DNA of 64,000 nucleotides, taken from positions 1 through 64,000 of the forward strand of contig NZ_QXFH01000070.1 of assembly GCF_003581615.1 (NCBI RefSeq), read 5' to 3'. Below are positions 26,901 through 36,063 of this stretch, one piece after another. Positions within the stretch are counted from its first letter, which is position 1; every line of letters begins with the position of its first letter. The notes beneath the pieces were generated by a model that saw only the letters and a program-made list of their open reading frames with translations, ran no database searches and was not told the origin of the DNA. The position numbers and the translations under genes are program-made. This stretch comes from Flagellimonas lutimaris. Lineage in GTDB: Bacteria; Bacteroidota; Bacteroidia; Flavobacteriales; Flavobacteriaceae.

Positions 26901-27223
26901 AATTAAAAGAATTGCCACGTTTAGTACAATCCTCATCCGTAAACGATATTCACTTGGTAAAAAACAATAAAGAAAAGATTAATGAAATATTAATGGTGGG
27001 CAATAATTTTGAGATAAGCACCCAACTTGGTAGATTGGATGCTTCACACGGATTTTTATTGCAGAATAGCGACAACGGAGATATTAGTTGGAAGCAAAAC
27101 CTGGGGATTTCCGGTGCAGCCAGAAAAATTGAAAAAATAAATTGTAATGGGAATGAGGAATTCATAATAACAATGAATAATGATGCTCCCATTTTTTTGG
27201 TCAAAAAACAAAAAGATAAATGA
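23915..27223 (+). CDS. FG-GAP/VCBS repeat lipoprotein with ASPIC/UnbV domain (paralog 1)
   Basis: The ATG at 23915 gives a good lipoprotein signal (LILTSC); a TTG 12 codons upstream is rejected. The product of about 1,100 residues carries many FG-GAP/VCBS calcium-type loops such as DFNGDGLVDLYF, DVNNDGLLDIYV, DYDLDGDLDMYL and DMDNDGDLDIL, which form beta-propeller blades. An ASPIC/UnbV domain lies at about 510-600 (GIGAKAIVFNKKG to DSIQIIWPKG). The protein is anchored in the outer envelope. Its function is not established; such proteins are encoded behind susCD pairs in Bacteroidota and may bind glycan or organise the complex. Its stop overlaps the next start (ATGA). Confidence 0.9.
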   Translation: MKEMRGLLWIIFGVALILTSCGKNKVNTLFVKKDSRHTGIKFNNHLEQTPELNILNYLYFYNGAGVAAGDFNGDGLVDLYFTSNQNEDKFYLNQGNLKFKDVTVPSNLINQTGWTTGVTHADVNNDGLLDIYVCNVGDHGAISGQNLLYINQGNNEQGIPTFKEEAAKYGLDFIGYSTQAVFFDYDLDGDLDMYLLNHSVNPNRSYGKGAKRKIVDSMSGDIFFKNEDGKYIDVSKEAGIFQGTIGYGLGLAISDVNNDGYPDIYIGNDFFENDYLYINQKDGTFKEIISEDDKKLGHTTHFSMGNDIADINNDGLSDILSLDMLPEDLETYKTSGLEYPYPVYQQYLKNGFAPQYMSNALHLNLGDENFAEIANLSGIDATEWSWGALLADFDNDGFKDVFVSNGIQGVTNDMDYINYISNEEIQQNIEKGLSDKDMELIDRLPQKKVQNYFYKNYDGTRFTNVTDTWAPKIDSYSNGCIYTDLDNDGDLDIVVNNVNQEAFVMENTLNTGNYVKIQFQGGPKNKFGIGAKAIVFNKKGQSVQENVATRGFMSAKDNSLTFGAGKDSIIDSIQIIWPKGNFETLYKIATNQVLKVSHSNASGNYFEDTIHKTYPEYEHSSKNIDFVHKEYPTLDFDRNPLTPFAYSNEGPSAAVADVNDDGLDDVFICGGKKQASKLYLQDDRGNFNGHQTQLFEEDAINEDIDQVFVDTDNDGDLDLIVVSGGNEFTNGKPIQPRLYRNTKGTFTKEEKIFEELEVNASKIDAVDFDNDGDLDLFISSNAVPTQFGKKSQQYLLENDGIGNFQEVTTSFAPELKNIGNVRDFVWKDLDKNGFQDLIVAGHWIPITIFLNNGKKLSPYENNGLAKTNGWWNCIELADMDNDGDLDILAGNWGLNTKFNASAEKPVTLYINDFDGNGSIETVVTHYHGERETAFASKDELAKQMPFLNKKFLFYKDFAKASLEELFGTDKLKEATKRKVYILSTSYFENDGNNNFKLKELPRLVQSSSVNDIHLVKNNKEKINEILMVGNNFEISTQLGRLDASHGFLLQNSDNGDISWKQNLGISGAARKIEKINCNGNEEFIITMNNDAPIFLVKKQKDK

Positions 27224-30200
27224 AACTGAAATATACAGCTATATGCCTTCTTTTGTTAGGGATAGTTTCTTGTAAAAACAAAGAAGCAGACCAACCGGAG
27301 GAAAAAAAGAATATAGAGACGCTTTTTACCTTGTTGGAACCTGAAGAAACAGGTGTTACGTTTATCAACAAGGTCGAAAACAAGAAGAACTTCAACATAT
27401 TCAAATACCGAAACTTCTATAACGGTGGTGGTGTTGCCATAGGTGATATCAACAACGATGGGTTGCAGGATATTTACCTTACCGGCAACATGGAACCCAA
27501 CAGACTTTACCTAAATAAAGGAGATATGAAGTTCGAGGATATTTCTGAAAACGCAGGTGTTTTAGGTAATAAACCATGGTCCACGGGCGTCGTAATGGTC
27601 GATATTAATCATGATGGGTTGTTGGACATTTATGTTTGCAATGCAGGGAACATGGAAGGCAACAACCATGACAACGACCTCTACATCAATAATGGAGATT
27701 TGACTTTTTCCGAAAAAGCAGAGGAATATAATCTTGCCAAAACAGGTTTTACCACACACGCCTCCTTTTTTGACTATGACAAGGATGGAGATTTAGATGC
27801 ATATATTCTTAATAATAGTAACATTCCAGTAAGCAGCCTTGGATATGCAGAGCAACGGGAAGTAAGGGCCCAAGATTGGGAGGGAGTCCCGGACATTTTT
27901 AAGGGTGTAGGTGATATGCTCCTAAGAAACGACAACGGTAAATTTGTAGATGTTAGTGAAGACGCCGGAATCTACGGGAGTCTTATCGGTTTTGGTCTTG
28001 GTGTACTGGTGACAGATTTTAACGGTGACCTTTACCCCGACATTTATGTCTCCAATGATTTTTATGAAAGGGACTACCTCTACATCAATCAACAAGATGG
28101 CACTTTCAATGAAGAAATCACAGATTGGACATCACATTTGAGTCTTTCGGCCATGGGAATCGATATCGCCGATATCAACAACGATGGGCACAACGACATT
28201 TTTATTACCGATATGCTTCCGGAAGAAGAGTCCAGAGTAAAATCTGTAATGGAGTTTGAGGGATACAATATTTTTGACCTTAAACAAAGTAAAGATTTTG
28301 GCCAGCAGTATATCCAAAACACCTTGCAGCTCAACAACGGCAACGGTACATTCTCAGAAGTGGCCTACTACAGTGGTATTGACGCTACCGACTGGAGCTG
28401 GGCAGGGCTTATGTTCGACATGGACAATGATGGACTTAAGGATATATTTATCACCAATGGTATTAACCACGATCTTACCGATTTGGACTTCGTTGACTTT
28501 TTTGCCAATGAGATTGTCCAAAAAATGGCATTGACCGGAAAAAAGGAGTCTATTGATTCCATAATAAGCAAAATGCCGATAAAGCCACAACCGAACTACG
28601 CCTATAAAAACAATGGGGATATTTCATTTAAAAACGCCAATAAAGAATGGGGGTTTGAGCTTCCCTCCCGTTCCAACGGTGCTGCCTACGCGGATTTGGA
28701 CAATGATGGTGATTTGGACTTGGTAATAAATAATGTGAACACTCCCGCCTTTATTTATAAAAACAACACCGATTCCCAGTTAAACAATAATTATATCCAA
28801 CTTAAGTTCAAAGGGCCGGAAACCAACCCTTTTGCGGTAGGTACGTTGGCCAAGCTCTATTTTGATGGCAACATTGTAAACCAAGAATTGATTCCTTCGA
28901 GAGGATTTCAGTCTTCCATTCAGTATGACATGACCTTTGGATTGGGTCAATCCAATAAACTAGATTCCATTCGTATTGTATGGCCGGACAACCTCACCCA
29001 AAAATTGGAAAATGTAGCGGTCAATCAAGTGTTGACAGTTGACCACTCCAACGCAAATGAAACCTATACAATACCCAAGAAAGAAGCTAAAAATCCCTTT
29101 TTAAAGGAATTGAACACCGATGTAGTTACAGCGCACAAAGAGGATAATTACAACGATTTTGATTACGAAGGTCTTATTGCCCACAAGCTTTCTCAAGAAG
29201 GTCCTTCATTGGCAATTGCAGATATAAACGGTGACGGTAACGAGGATATTTTTGTTGGAGGAGCAAAAAATCAATCCGGGGCAATCTATCTCCATAGAGG
29301 AAATGGAAAAGTTGTCCCAAAGAAATCCTCCGTTTTTGATGAGGACAAAGAGTTCGAAGATGTGGCTGCCGCCTTTTTAGATGCCGATGGCGATGGAGAC
29401 CTTGATTTAGTTGTGGGTTCTGGCGGTAATGATGTAAGTATGCAACGTAATTATGGAGCACGCTTATATTTAAATGATGGACAGGGCAATTTTTCAAAAT
29501 CCGAAAATGAACTGCCATCAACATTTAAAAATATTTCCACAATATCACCGTACGATTATGACAACGATGGCGATGTAGACCTATTCATAGGCTCCCGAAG
29601 CGTAGTAGGTGTTTATGGCATATCTCCTGACCATTTACTACTGGAAAATATGGGAGACGGCACCTTTAACAACGTAACGGAACGTTTGGGATATGACCTA
29701 AAAAATGCAGGAATGGTAACCGATTCCAAATGGGAGGATATCGATGGAGACGGAAAAAAGGATTTAATCGTAAGTGCTGAATGGGATACGCCAAAAATCT
29801 TTAAGAATACAGGTAGAAGGTTGTCAAAAATGACCAGTTCGTTGGATAGTCTTTACGGATGGTGGAACACCGTTGAAACCGCAGATTTGGATGGTGATGG
29901 TGACCAAGACCTAATTTTAGGCAATCAGGGACTTAACCTTCACTACAAACCAACGGAATACGCCCCAATGAAAATGTACATCAACGATTATGATAATAAT
30001 GGTACCATTGAGCAAATCATGACCATGCAAGAAAACGGTGGCGATTATCCAATTCATCAAAAAAGAGAACTTACGGAACAATTGCCTTCACTAAAAAAAC
30101 AAAACCTAAAGGCATCCGATTATGCCCACCGCACCATCCAACAGCTTTTCCCAAAAGAAGTTATGGACAAATCGATTGTGAAAAAAGTGGAAACCTCTGC

Positions 30201-30567
30201 ATCAGTTATCGCAATAAACGAGGGTAGTGGCAAATTCACCATTAAAAATCTGCCTCCACGTGTTCAACTTTCTTGCGTATGTGACATCACCTGTACCGAT
30301 GTAAACAATGATGGTAATTTGGATCTCATCATGGCTGGTAACAACTACGAGTTTAAACCGCAATTTTCACGTCTGGATGCAAGTCAAGGAAATCTGTTGT
30401 TGGGAGATGGTAACCTAAATTTTACTTGGCAAGACTACCAAACCAGCGGCTTCAAGATCAGGGAAGAAGTAAAGTACCTGAAGCAGTTCAAGGATAAAAA
30501 TGGTAAAACATACGTTGTTGCGGCCATTAACAATAATAAACCAAAGATTTTTGCCCTAAATGAATAG
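27220..30567 (+). CDS. FG-GAP/VCBS repeat lipoprotein with ASPIC/UnbV domain (paralog 2)
   Basis: The 1115-residue lipoprotein (GIVSC lipobox) is a clear paralog of its two neighbours. It shares the same order of loops (DINNDGLQDIYL, DINHDGLLDIYV, DYDKDGDLDAYI, DLDNDGDLDLVI), the same ATDWSWAGLMFDMDNDGLKD segment, and a central ASPIC/UnbV domain (VGTLAKLYFDG to DSIRIVWPDN). It overlaps the first gene by 4 bases and the third by 8 bases, so translation is likely coupled. No catalytic residues are recognised. Confidence 0.9.
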   Translation: MKLKYTAICLLLLGIVSCKNKEADQPEEKKNIETLFTLLEPEETGVTFINKVENKKNFNIFKYRNFYNGGGVAIGDINNDGLQDIYLTGNMEPNRLYLNKGDMKFEDISENAGVLGNKPWSTGVVMVDINHDGLLDIYVCNAGNMEGNNHDNDLYINNGDLTFSEKAEEYNLAKTGFTTHASFFDYDKDGDLDAYILNNSNIPVSSLGYAEQREVRAQDWEGVPDIFKGVGDMLLRNDNGKFVDVSEDAGIYGSLIGFGLGVLVTDFNGDLYPDIYVSNDFYERDYLYINQQDGTFNEEITDWTSHLSLSAMGIDIADINNDGHNDIFITDMLPEEESRVKSVMEFEGYNIFDLKQSKDFGQQYIQNTLQLNNGNGTFSEVAYYSGIDATDWSWAGLMFDMDNDGLKDIFITNGINHDLTDLDFVDFFANEIVQKMALTGKKESIDSIISKMPIKPQPNYAYKNNGDISFKNANKEWGFELPSRSNGAAYADLDNDGDLDLVINNVNTPAFIYKNNTDSQLNNNYIQLKFKGPETNPFAVGTLAKLYFDGNIVNQELIPSRGFQSSIQYDMTFGLGQSNKLDSIRIVWPDNLTQKLENVAVNQVLTVDHSNANETYTIPKKEAKNPFLKELNTDVVTAHKEDNYNDFDYEGLIAHKLSQEGPSLAIADINGDGNEDIFVGGAKNQSGAIYLHRGNGKVVPKKSSVFDEDKEFEDVAAAFLDADGDGDLDLVVGSGGNDVSMQRNYGARLYLNDGQGNFSKSENELPSTFKNISTISPYDYDNDGDVDLFIGSRSVVGVYGISPDHLLLENMGDGTFNNVTERLGYDLKNAGMVTDSKWEDIDGDGKKDLIVSAEWDTPKIFKNTGRRLSKMTSSLDSLYGWWNTVETADLDGDGDQDLILGNQGLNLHYKPTEYAPMKMYINDYDNNGTIEQIMTMQENGGDYPIHQKRELTEQLPSLKKQNLKASDYAHRTIQQLFPKEVMDKSIVKKVETSASVIAINEGSGKFTIKNLPPRVQLSCVCDITCTDVNNDGNLDLIMAGNNYEFKPQFSRLDASQGNLLLGDGNLNFTWQDYQTSGFKIREEVKYLKQFKDKNGKTYVVAAINNNKPKIFALNE

Positions 30568-33500
30568 GTTACTAATCATATTACTAGCAACAACATTAGT
30601 TGTTTCCTGCAAAAAGGGAGGTAGTCTTTTTGAAAATCCTGATCCTCAAAAAACTGGGGTGGATTTTACCAATACCCTAACCTCTACAAATGATTTGAGC
30701 ATTTTGGACTACCTCTATTTTTATAATGGAGGTGGTGTATCTATTGGCGATATCAACAATGATGGTTTGCCGGATATTTTCTTTACCGGAAACCAAGTCA
30801 AAAACAAATTATACATAAATAAAGGCAATCTTAAGTTTGAAGATATCTCAAACTCTGCTGGAATTGAAGGAAACAGCAGTTGGAACACAGGGACTACAAT
30901 GGCCGATGTAAACGGAGATGGCCTCTTGGACATTTATGTTTGCGCGGTGGTTGGTATCAACGGATTTAATGGATTCAACGAACTATATATAAACAACGGA
31001 GATAATACATTTACCGAAAGTGCGGCAAAATATGGACTTGATTTTGATTCCTACAGCTCCAATGCAGCTTTCTTCGATTATGACTTGGACGGAGACTTGG
31101 ACCTTTATTTGCTCAACCATGCTGTACACACCCAAAATTCCTTTGGACGTTTTGATTTGAGATACGAGCGACGTTATGAAACAGGTGATAAATTGTTGCG
31201 CAACGACAATGGTAGATTTACCGATGTAAGTGAAAATGCGGGTATATATGGAGGCATAAATGGTTATGGACTTGGTTTGGCCATTGCCGATTTTAATCAA
31301 GATGGATATCCGGACATATACGTAGGGAACGACTTTCATGAAGATGACTATTATTACCTCAACAACGGCGATGGTACTTTTACAGAGAGTTTGAAAGAAT
31401 ACTTCGGACATACCTCGCGATTCTCCATGGGGAACGATGTAGCCGATATTAACAATGATGGACGACCAGATTTCATCTCGTTGGACATGTTACCGCAAGA
31501 TGAAGTTGCATTAAAATCTTCCGAAGGGGATGATAACATCCAAACTCAAAAAATGAGGATCGATCGTTTTGGGTACCATTATCAGTTTACACGAAATATG
31601 TTGTTTGTCAACCAGCCCGATGGCAATTTCATGGAAACTGCTTTGATGAGTGGTATTGCCGCGACCGATTGGAGCTGGAGCGCCCTTTTTGGGGACTATA
31701 ACCTTGATGGTCAGCAAGATGTTTTTATTTCCAATGGAATTCCAAAAAGACCGAACGACTTGGATTTTATCAAATTTGTTTCCAGTGAACAAATTCAGCA
31801 AAAAATGGACAACACTAAACTTGTTGACCAAAAAGCGTTGGATTTAATGCCCTCTGGAAATGTGCACAACTATGTATTTAAGGGAGGATTGGACCTAAAC
31901 TTTCAAGATATGTCCGGAGAATGGATTTCAAAGGACACCTTGATTTCCGGTGCAACTGCAATGGGCGATCTCGATGGTGATGGCGATTTGGATTTGGTGA
32001 CCAACAACATCAATCAGCCTGCATCGCTATACATCAATAAAACAAACGACAAAGGAAATTACTTAAAGCTAAAGTTCAATTACACCGAAAACAACAGGTT
32101 TGGCATTGGGACCAAAGTGTATTCATATACCAAAGACGGACTCCAATTCAAGGAGTTATTCCCAACACGAGGTTTTCAAGCATCATCGGAACCGATGGTA
32201 CATTTTGGATACCAGAATGTGGAGCAAATTGATTCCATAAAAATTATATGGCCCAATAAGACCTATCAAGTTTTACAAAATGTTCCAGTAAACCAAACAA
32301 TAATGGTGGAGCCCGATAACACCGAACTATTTGACTATAAATCCCTTCGCAATACAAAAAATCACCGTTTTACATTGGTGGAAAACAATCTGGGATTGGA
32401 TTTTGAGCACATAGAGGACAACTACACCGATTTTAACCGTGAAAAATTAATTCCATATCAAATTTCCGATAGAGGACCGGCCCTTGCCATTGGTGACCTT
32501 AATGGTGATGGCAAAGAAGATATTTTCTTAGGAGGCTCTAAATACAAACCATCACAAATCTATATTCAGCAAGATTCATCCTTTGTAAGTCAAAAATTTG
32601 ATGGCATTCAAAAAGATTCCATACGTGAAAATATCTCGGCAGCAATTGCGGACTTCAATAATGATAGAAAAAATGACTTGATCGCGACTTCAGGAGGGGG
32701 AGACTTTTATGGTAAATCCACTCCTCTTTTGGACGCCTACTATGTTCAAAAAGATACTGTTTTTAATAGTATGGAGCTTCCGGAATTCTATCAAAATTCT
32801 TCGGTTGTAAGACCTTTTGATTTTGACAATGATGGTGATTTGGATGTTTTTATTGGAGGACATACCATTACGGCAAAATTTGGAAAACCGGCCACTTCAT
32901 TTCTACTAGAAAACGATGGCGGAACATTTAAAGTAAAGAGAGGCTTTGAAGAACTGGGCAAGGGAATGGTTACTGATGCCATTTGGAGTGATTTTGATGG
33001 AGATACCACTACCGATTTAATTTTGGTCGGGGAATGGATGTCTCCCAAATTTTTGAAATATCAAAATGGCTCTTTCACCGAAATAGAACAGGAAAATATT
33101 ACTGGACTTTGGCAAACTATAGAAGCCTTCGACATTGATGAAGATGGCGATATGGATTATCTTTTGGGCAATTGGGGAACAAACTCCAAGTTCAAGGCCT
33201 CTAAAGAACATCCGATGAAATTATATTTCAACGACTTTGATGAAAATGGTCAAACAGAAACGGTAACCGCCATGGAAAAGAATGGGGACTACTATCCACT
33301 GGAAACCTTGGATGGGCTGGCATCGCAAATGGTGTACCTTAAAAAGAAATACACAACATACAAGTCCTTTGCTGGGAATACCATGGAAGAAATTTTCGCC
33401 GAGGATATATTGGAGGCATCTACTCAATTGGAAGTCAACACACTTAAATCGGGGTATTTAAGAAATGACAATGGCACCTTTATTTTTGTTCCCTTTAGGA

Positions 33501-33799
33501 ACGAACTTCAAGTATCCCCTATCATATCATTTTTAGTAGATGATTTTGATGGTGATGGCACAACCGAAGTATTGATTGGTGGAAATTATTTTGGTGTAAA
33601 ACCTTATCACGGCAGACTCGATTCATTTCCGGGTGCCCTTCTCAAAAGTAAGGACGACATTGTTCTGTGCAATCAATTAGGGTTGGATTTCACCAAAAAG
33701 TCAATTCGTCACTTAAAAACAATCACACTAAACAATCAAAAGTATTTGTTAGCCGTATTCAATAACGATAAAGCACAAGTCTATAAAATCAATAAGTAA
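30560..33799 (+). CDS. FG-GAP/VCBS repeat lipoprotein with ASPIC/UnbV domain (paralog 3)
   Basis: The 1079-residue lipoprotein (LVVSC lipobox) is the third paralog, with loops such as DINNDGLPDIFF, DVNGDGLLDIYV, DYDLDGDLDLYL and DFDNDGDLDVFI, and an ASPIC/UnbV domain near residue 510-590 (GIGTKVYSYTKDG, DSIKIIWPNK). It shares the ATDWSW element with paralogs 1 and 2 (ATEWSW in paralog 1). The haloperoxidase-type gene follows after 10 bases. All three paralogs keep full length and intact signals, which suggests distinct roles rather than decay. Confidence 0.9.
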   Translation: MNRLLIILLATTLVVSCKKGGSLFENPDPQKTGVDFTNTLTSTNDLSILDYLYFYNGGGVSIGDINNDGLPDIFFTGNQVKNKLYINKGNLKFEDISNSAGIEGNSSWNTGTTMADVNGDGLLDIYVCAVVGINGFNGFNELYINNGDNTFTESAAKYGLDFDSYSSNAAFFDYDLDGDLDLYLLNHAVHTQNSFGRFDLRYERRYETGDKLLRNDNGRFTDVSENAGIYGGINGYGLGLAIADFNQDGYPDIYVGNDFHEDDYYYLNNGDGTFTESLKEYFGHTSRFSMGNDVADINNDGRPDFISLDMLPQDEVALKSSEGDDNIQTQKMRIDRFGYHYQFTRNMLFVNQPDGNFMETALMSGIAATDWSWSALFGDYNLDGQQDVFISNGIPKRPNDLDFIKFVSSEQIQQKMDNTKLVDQKALDLMPSGNVHNYVFKGGLDLNFQDMSGEWISKDTLISGATAMGDLDGDGDLDLVTNNINQPASLYINKTNDKGNYLKLKFNYTENNRFGIGTKVYSYTKDGLQFKELFPTRGFQASSEPMVHFGYQNVEQIDSIKIIWPNKTYQVLQNVPVNQTIMVEPDNTELFDYKSLRNTKNHRFTLVENNLGLDFEHIEDNYTDFNREKLIPYQISDRGPALAIGDLNGDGKEDIFLGGSKYKPSQIYIQQDSSFVSQKFDGIQKDSIRENISAAIADFNNDRKNDLIATSGGGDFYGKSTPLLDAYYVQKDTVFNSMELPEFYQNSSVVRPFDFDNDGDLDVFIGGHTITAKFGKPATSFLLENDGGTFKVKRGFEELGKGMVTDAIWSDFDGDTTTDLILVGEWMSPKFLKYQNGSFTEIEQENITGLWQTIEAFDIDEDGDMDYLLGNWGTNSKFKASKEHPMKLYFNDFDENGQTETVTAMEKNGDYYPLETLDGLASQMVYLKKKYTTYKSFAGNTMEEIFAEDILEASTQLEVNTLKSGYLRNDNGTFIFVPFRNELQVSPIISFLVDDFDGDGTTEVLIGGNYFGVKPYHGRLDSFPGALLKSKDDIVLCNQLGLDFTKKSIRHLKTITLNNQKYLLAVFNNDKAQVYKINK

Positions 33800-33809
33800 C
33801 AGCAAGGCC

Positions 33810-35141
33810 ATGAGAAAAAGAATAAGTTTAACCGCAGCACTATTATTGGTTCTGGCATCATGTCAAAAAAAACAGGAACCTGTTGAAATTACTCCCGAAG
33901 AATATCACGCTTCTGTGGACAAGGTAATCGAGATAATGATTCACGATATATTCTCTCCCCCAGTGGCCAGTAGAATATTTGCCTACCCAAATATTGCGGC
34001 TTATGAGATAATAACCAAGAATAATGACACCTATAAGTCATTGGCAGGACAGGTAACCGGGCTGAAAAGTATTCCTGATCCGAAAAATGATGAAAGTATC
34101 AATTATGAAATGGCGGCATTGATTGCCCAAATGGACCTAAGCAAAAGACTTATCTTTTCTGAAGAAAAGATGGAAACATTTAGGGACAGCCTATACACCA
34201 TATGGATGAACAAAAACGAGCCTGTCTTTAATGCCTCCAAGGAATATGGCCTGCAAGTAGCTGATCATATTGGTGAATGGATGGACAAGGACAACTACAA
34301 GGAAACTAGGACGATGCCCAAATTCTCTGTGGACTCCGACGATCCATCCCGCTGGCAGCCCACTCCCCCAGCCTATATGAACGGTATTGAGCCACATTGG
34401 GAAAAAATTCGTCCTTTTGCCATTGACTCCGCCCAACAATTCAAGCCCATTCCTCCTCCAGAATTTTCTATGGAAGAAGATTCTGATTTTTACAAAGAAG
34501 TAATGGAAGTGTACGAAGTGAGAAAAAATATGATCGGTAAAGGTGATAAGTCAGATGAAATAGCCATTGCCCAATTTTGGGATTGTAATCCTTATGTATC
34601 AGTTACCAGAGGACACTTAATGTTCGCCACCAAAAAAATTACCCCCGGGGCGCATTGGATAGGAATTGCCAAAATAGCATCAAGAAAAACAGATGCTGAC
34701 TTTGCCAAAACTGTCTACGCCTATACCAAGACCTCAATAGCTATAGCTGATGCTTTTATAAGCTGTTGGGATGAAAAATATAGAAGCAACTTAATACGCC
34801 CAGAAACGGTTATCAACGAGTATATAGACGACAGTTGGGAGCCTGTGCTGCAAACGCCTCCGTTCCCAGAATATACAAGCGGACATAGCGTAGTATCCGG
34901 TGCTGCGGCCATAGCGCTAACGGATATTTTTGGGGATAATTTTGCCTTTGATGATGATACCGAAGTAGCTTATGGCTTGCCTGTACGTTCCTATACCTCT
35001 TTTAACCAGGCATCTGATGAAGCTGCATTAAGTCGAATGTATGGTGGCATCCATTATCGTGCGGCCATTGAAGTTGGAATTAAACAAGGTAGGGACCTTG
35101 GGAAATTTGTAGTGGATAAATTGGACATGACAAAAGGCTAA
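33810..35141 (+). CDS. Vanadium-dependent haloperoxidase-type lipoprotein (PAP2 superfamily)
   Basis: The 443-residue product has a lipobox (VLASC) and every conserved vanadate or phosphate ligand of the haloperoxidase/acid phosphatase fold. These are Lys323 and Arg330-Pro331 in KYRSNLIRP, Ser357-Gly358-His359 in EYTSGH, and Arg409 with His415 in SRMYGGIH. Vanadium haloperoxidases oxidise halides with H2O2, whereas related enzymes are phosphatases, and the motifs do not separate the two. It is 10 bases behind the third FG-GAP gene, so it belongs to that operon and would face the cell exterior or periplasm. Confidence 0.88.
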   Translation: MRKRISLTAALLLVLASCQKKQEPVEITPEEYHASVDKVIEIMIHDIFSPPVASRIFAYPNIAAYEIITKNNDTYKSLAGQVTGLKSIPDPKNDESINYEMAALIAQMDLSKRLIFSEEKMETFRDSLYTIWMNKNEPVFNASKEYGLQVADHIGEWMDKDNYKETRTMPKFSVDSDDPSRWQPTPPAYMNGIEPHWEKIRPFAIDSAQQFKPIPPPEFSMEEDSDFYKEVMEVYEVRKNMIGKGDKSDEIAIAQFWDCNPYVSVTRGHLMFATKKITPGAHWIGIAKIASRKTDADFAKTVYAYTKTSIAIADAFISCWDEKYRSNLIRPETVINEYIDDSWEPVLQTPPFPEYTSGHSVVSGAAAIALTDIFGDNFAFDDDTEVAYGLPVRSYTSFNQASDEAALSRMYGGIHYRAAIEVGIKQGRDLGKFVVDKLDMTKG

Positions 35142-35163
35142 TCCGTATTTTTGCTCCAAAGTT

Positions 35164-36063
35164 ATGAGGAAGATTATTTCAATAATCCTGGCCCTTGTGG
35201 TGGGAGTAATTTTGTGGTACCTGTTTTTAAAGCCCCAAGATTATCAAGTTAATTTTAAGGCGAAGGCAATTCCCGGAACCATATTCGAAACCGTAAAGGC
35301 TTGGAACAAGAGCTTCGACTCTATAGTACCTGTGGATTATATAAGCCCAAGCCATTTTAAGCAAACCATTTTCGTGAACGATTCCGTTCATGTGTATGAA
35401 TGGGAAATAAATCCGGTTCATGATTCTTTGAGCGAAGTTCAGGTCAATATCAAAGATCAAGATCATTCGCTTAACAACCGCTTGGCCGTTCCTTTTTCGG
35501 ACACCGATTTTGAAAAAAGTTCTAGAAAATTGCTCTTGGACTTTAATGATTTTTTGAATGAACATATAAAAGGTTTCAACGTTTCCATTGAAGGGGAAGA
35601 AGAAACTTTTTCCTCATTTTGCGCCTGCATTCAACTCAAAACATCACCAGAAGACAAGGCCAAGGGCATGATGGCCAACTATAATTTTCTAAATGCCATT
35701 CTATTGGAGAAAAAAATTAATTTGAATGGGCCCCCTTTTGTGGAAGTTTTGGATTGGGATTTGGAAAACAACAGTCTTTCCTATAATTTCTGCAATCCAA
35801 TTATTCGCTCCGAAAGACTACCCGACCATCCTGATATTGAATACAAACGTATCTTTAGTAAAAATGCCATCAAAGCTATTTACCACGGAAACTATATTAC
35901 CTCGGACCGAGCATGGTATGCCATAATGGATTATGCTAAAAAGAAAAATATTCCCATAGAGAAAAAACCGATTGAAATTTTCTACAATAACCCCAATATG
36001 GGCGGAAATGAGTTGGAGTGGACCACGGAGGTATTTATGCCGATAAAGGAATCCAATGAATAA
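35164..36063 (+). CDS. Membrane-anchored GyrI-like/SRPBCC effector-binding protein
   Basis: The 299-residue product has one N-terminal membrane helix (about 4-21). Residues of about 25-155 look like an SRPBCC-type ligand-binding fold, and the C-terminal half (about 160-295) like a GyrI/AraC-effector-binding domain (KIFSKNAIKAIYHGNY-type spacing, then RAWYAIMDYAKKKNI and FMPIK). Such proteins bind small molecules; no DNA-binding domain is present. It begins 22 bases after the haloperoxidase-type gene and overlaps the next gene by 8 bases, so it is part of the same transcript. Confidence 0.65.
   Translation: MRKIISIILALVVGVILWYLFLKPQDYQVNFKAKAIPGTIFETVKAWNKSFDSIVPVDYISPSHFKQTIFVNDSVHVYEWEINPVHDSLSEVQVNIKDQDHSLNNRLAVPFSDTDFEKSSRKLLLDFNDFLNEHIKGFNVSIEGEEETFSSFCACIQLKTSPEDKAKGMMANYNFLNAILLEKKINLNGPPFVEVLDWDLENNSLSYNFCNPIIRSERLPDHPDIEYKRIFSKNAIKAIYHGNYITSDRAWYAIMDYAKKKNIPIEKKPIEIFYNNPNMGGNELEWTTEVFMPIKESNE

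Noticed and set aside
28089-29524. Antisense frames over the FG-GAP genes
   Set aside because: The repeated Asp-Asn-Asp-Gly codons leave the complementary strand open, so these are artefacts of repeat codon use.
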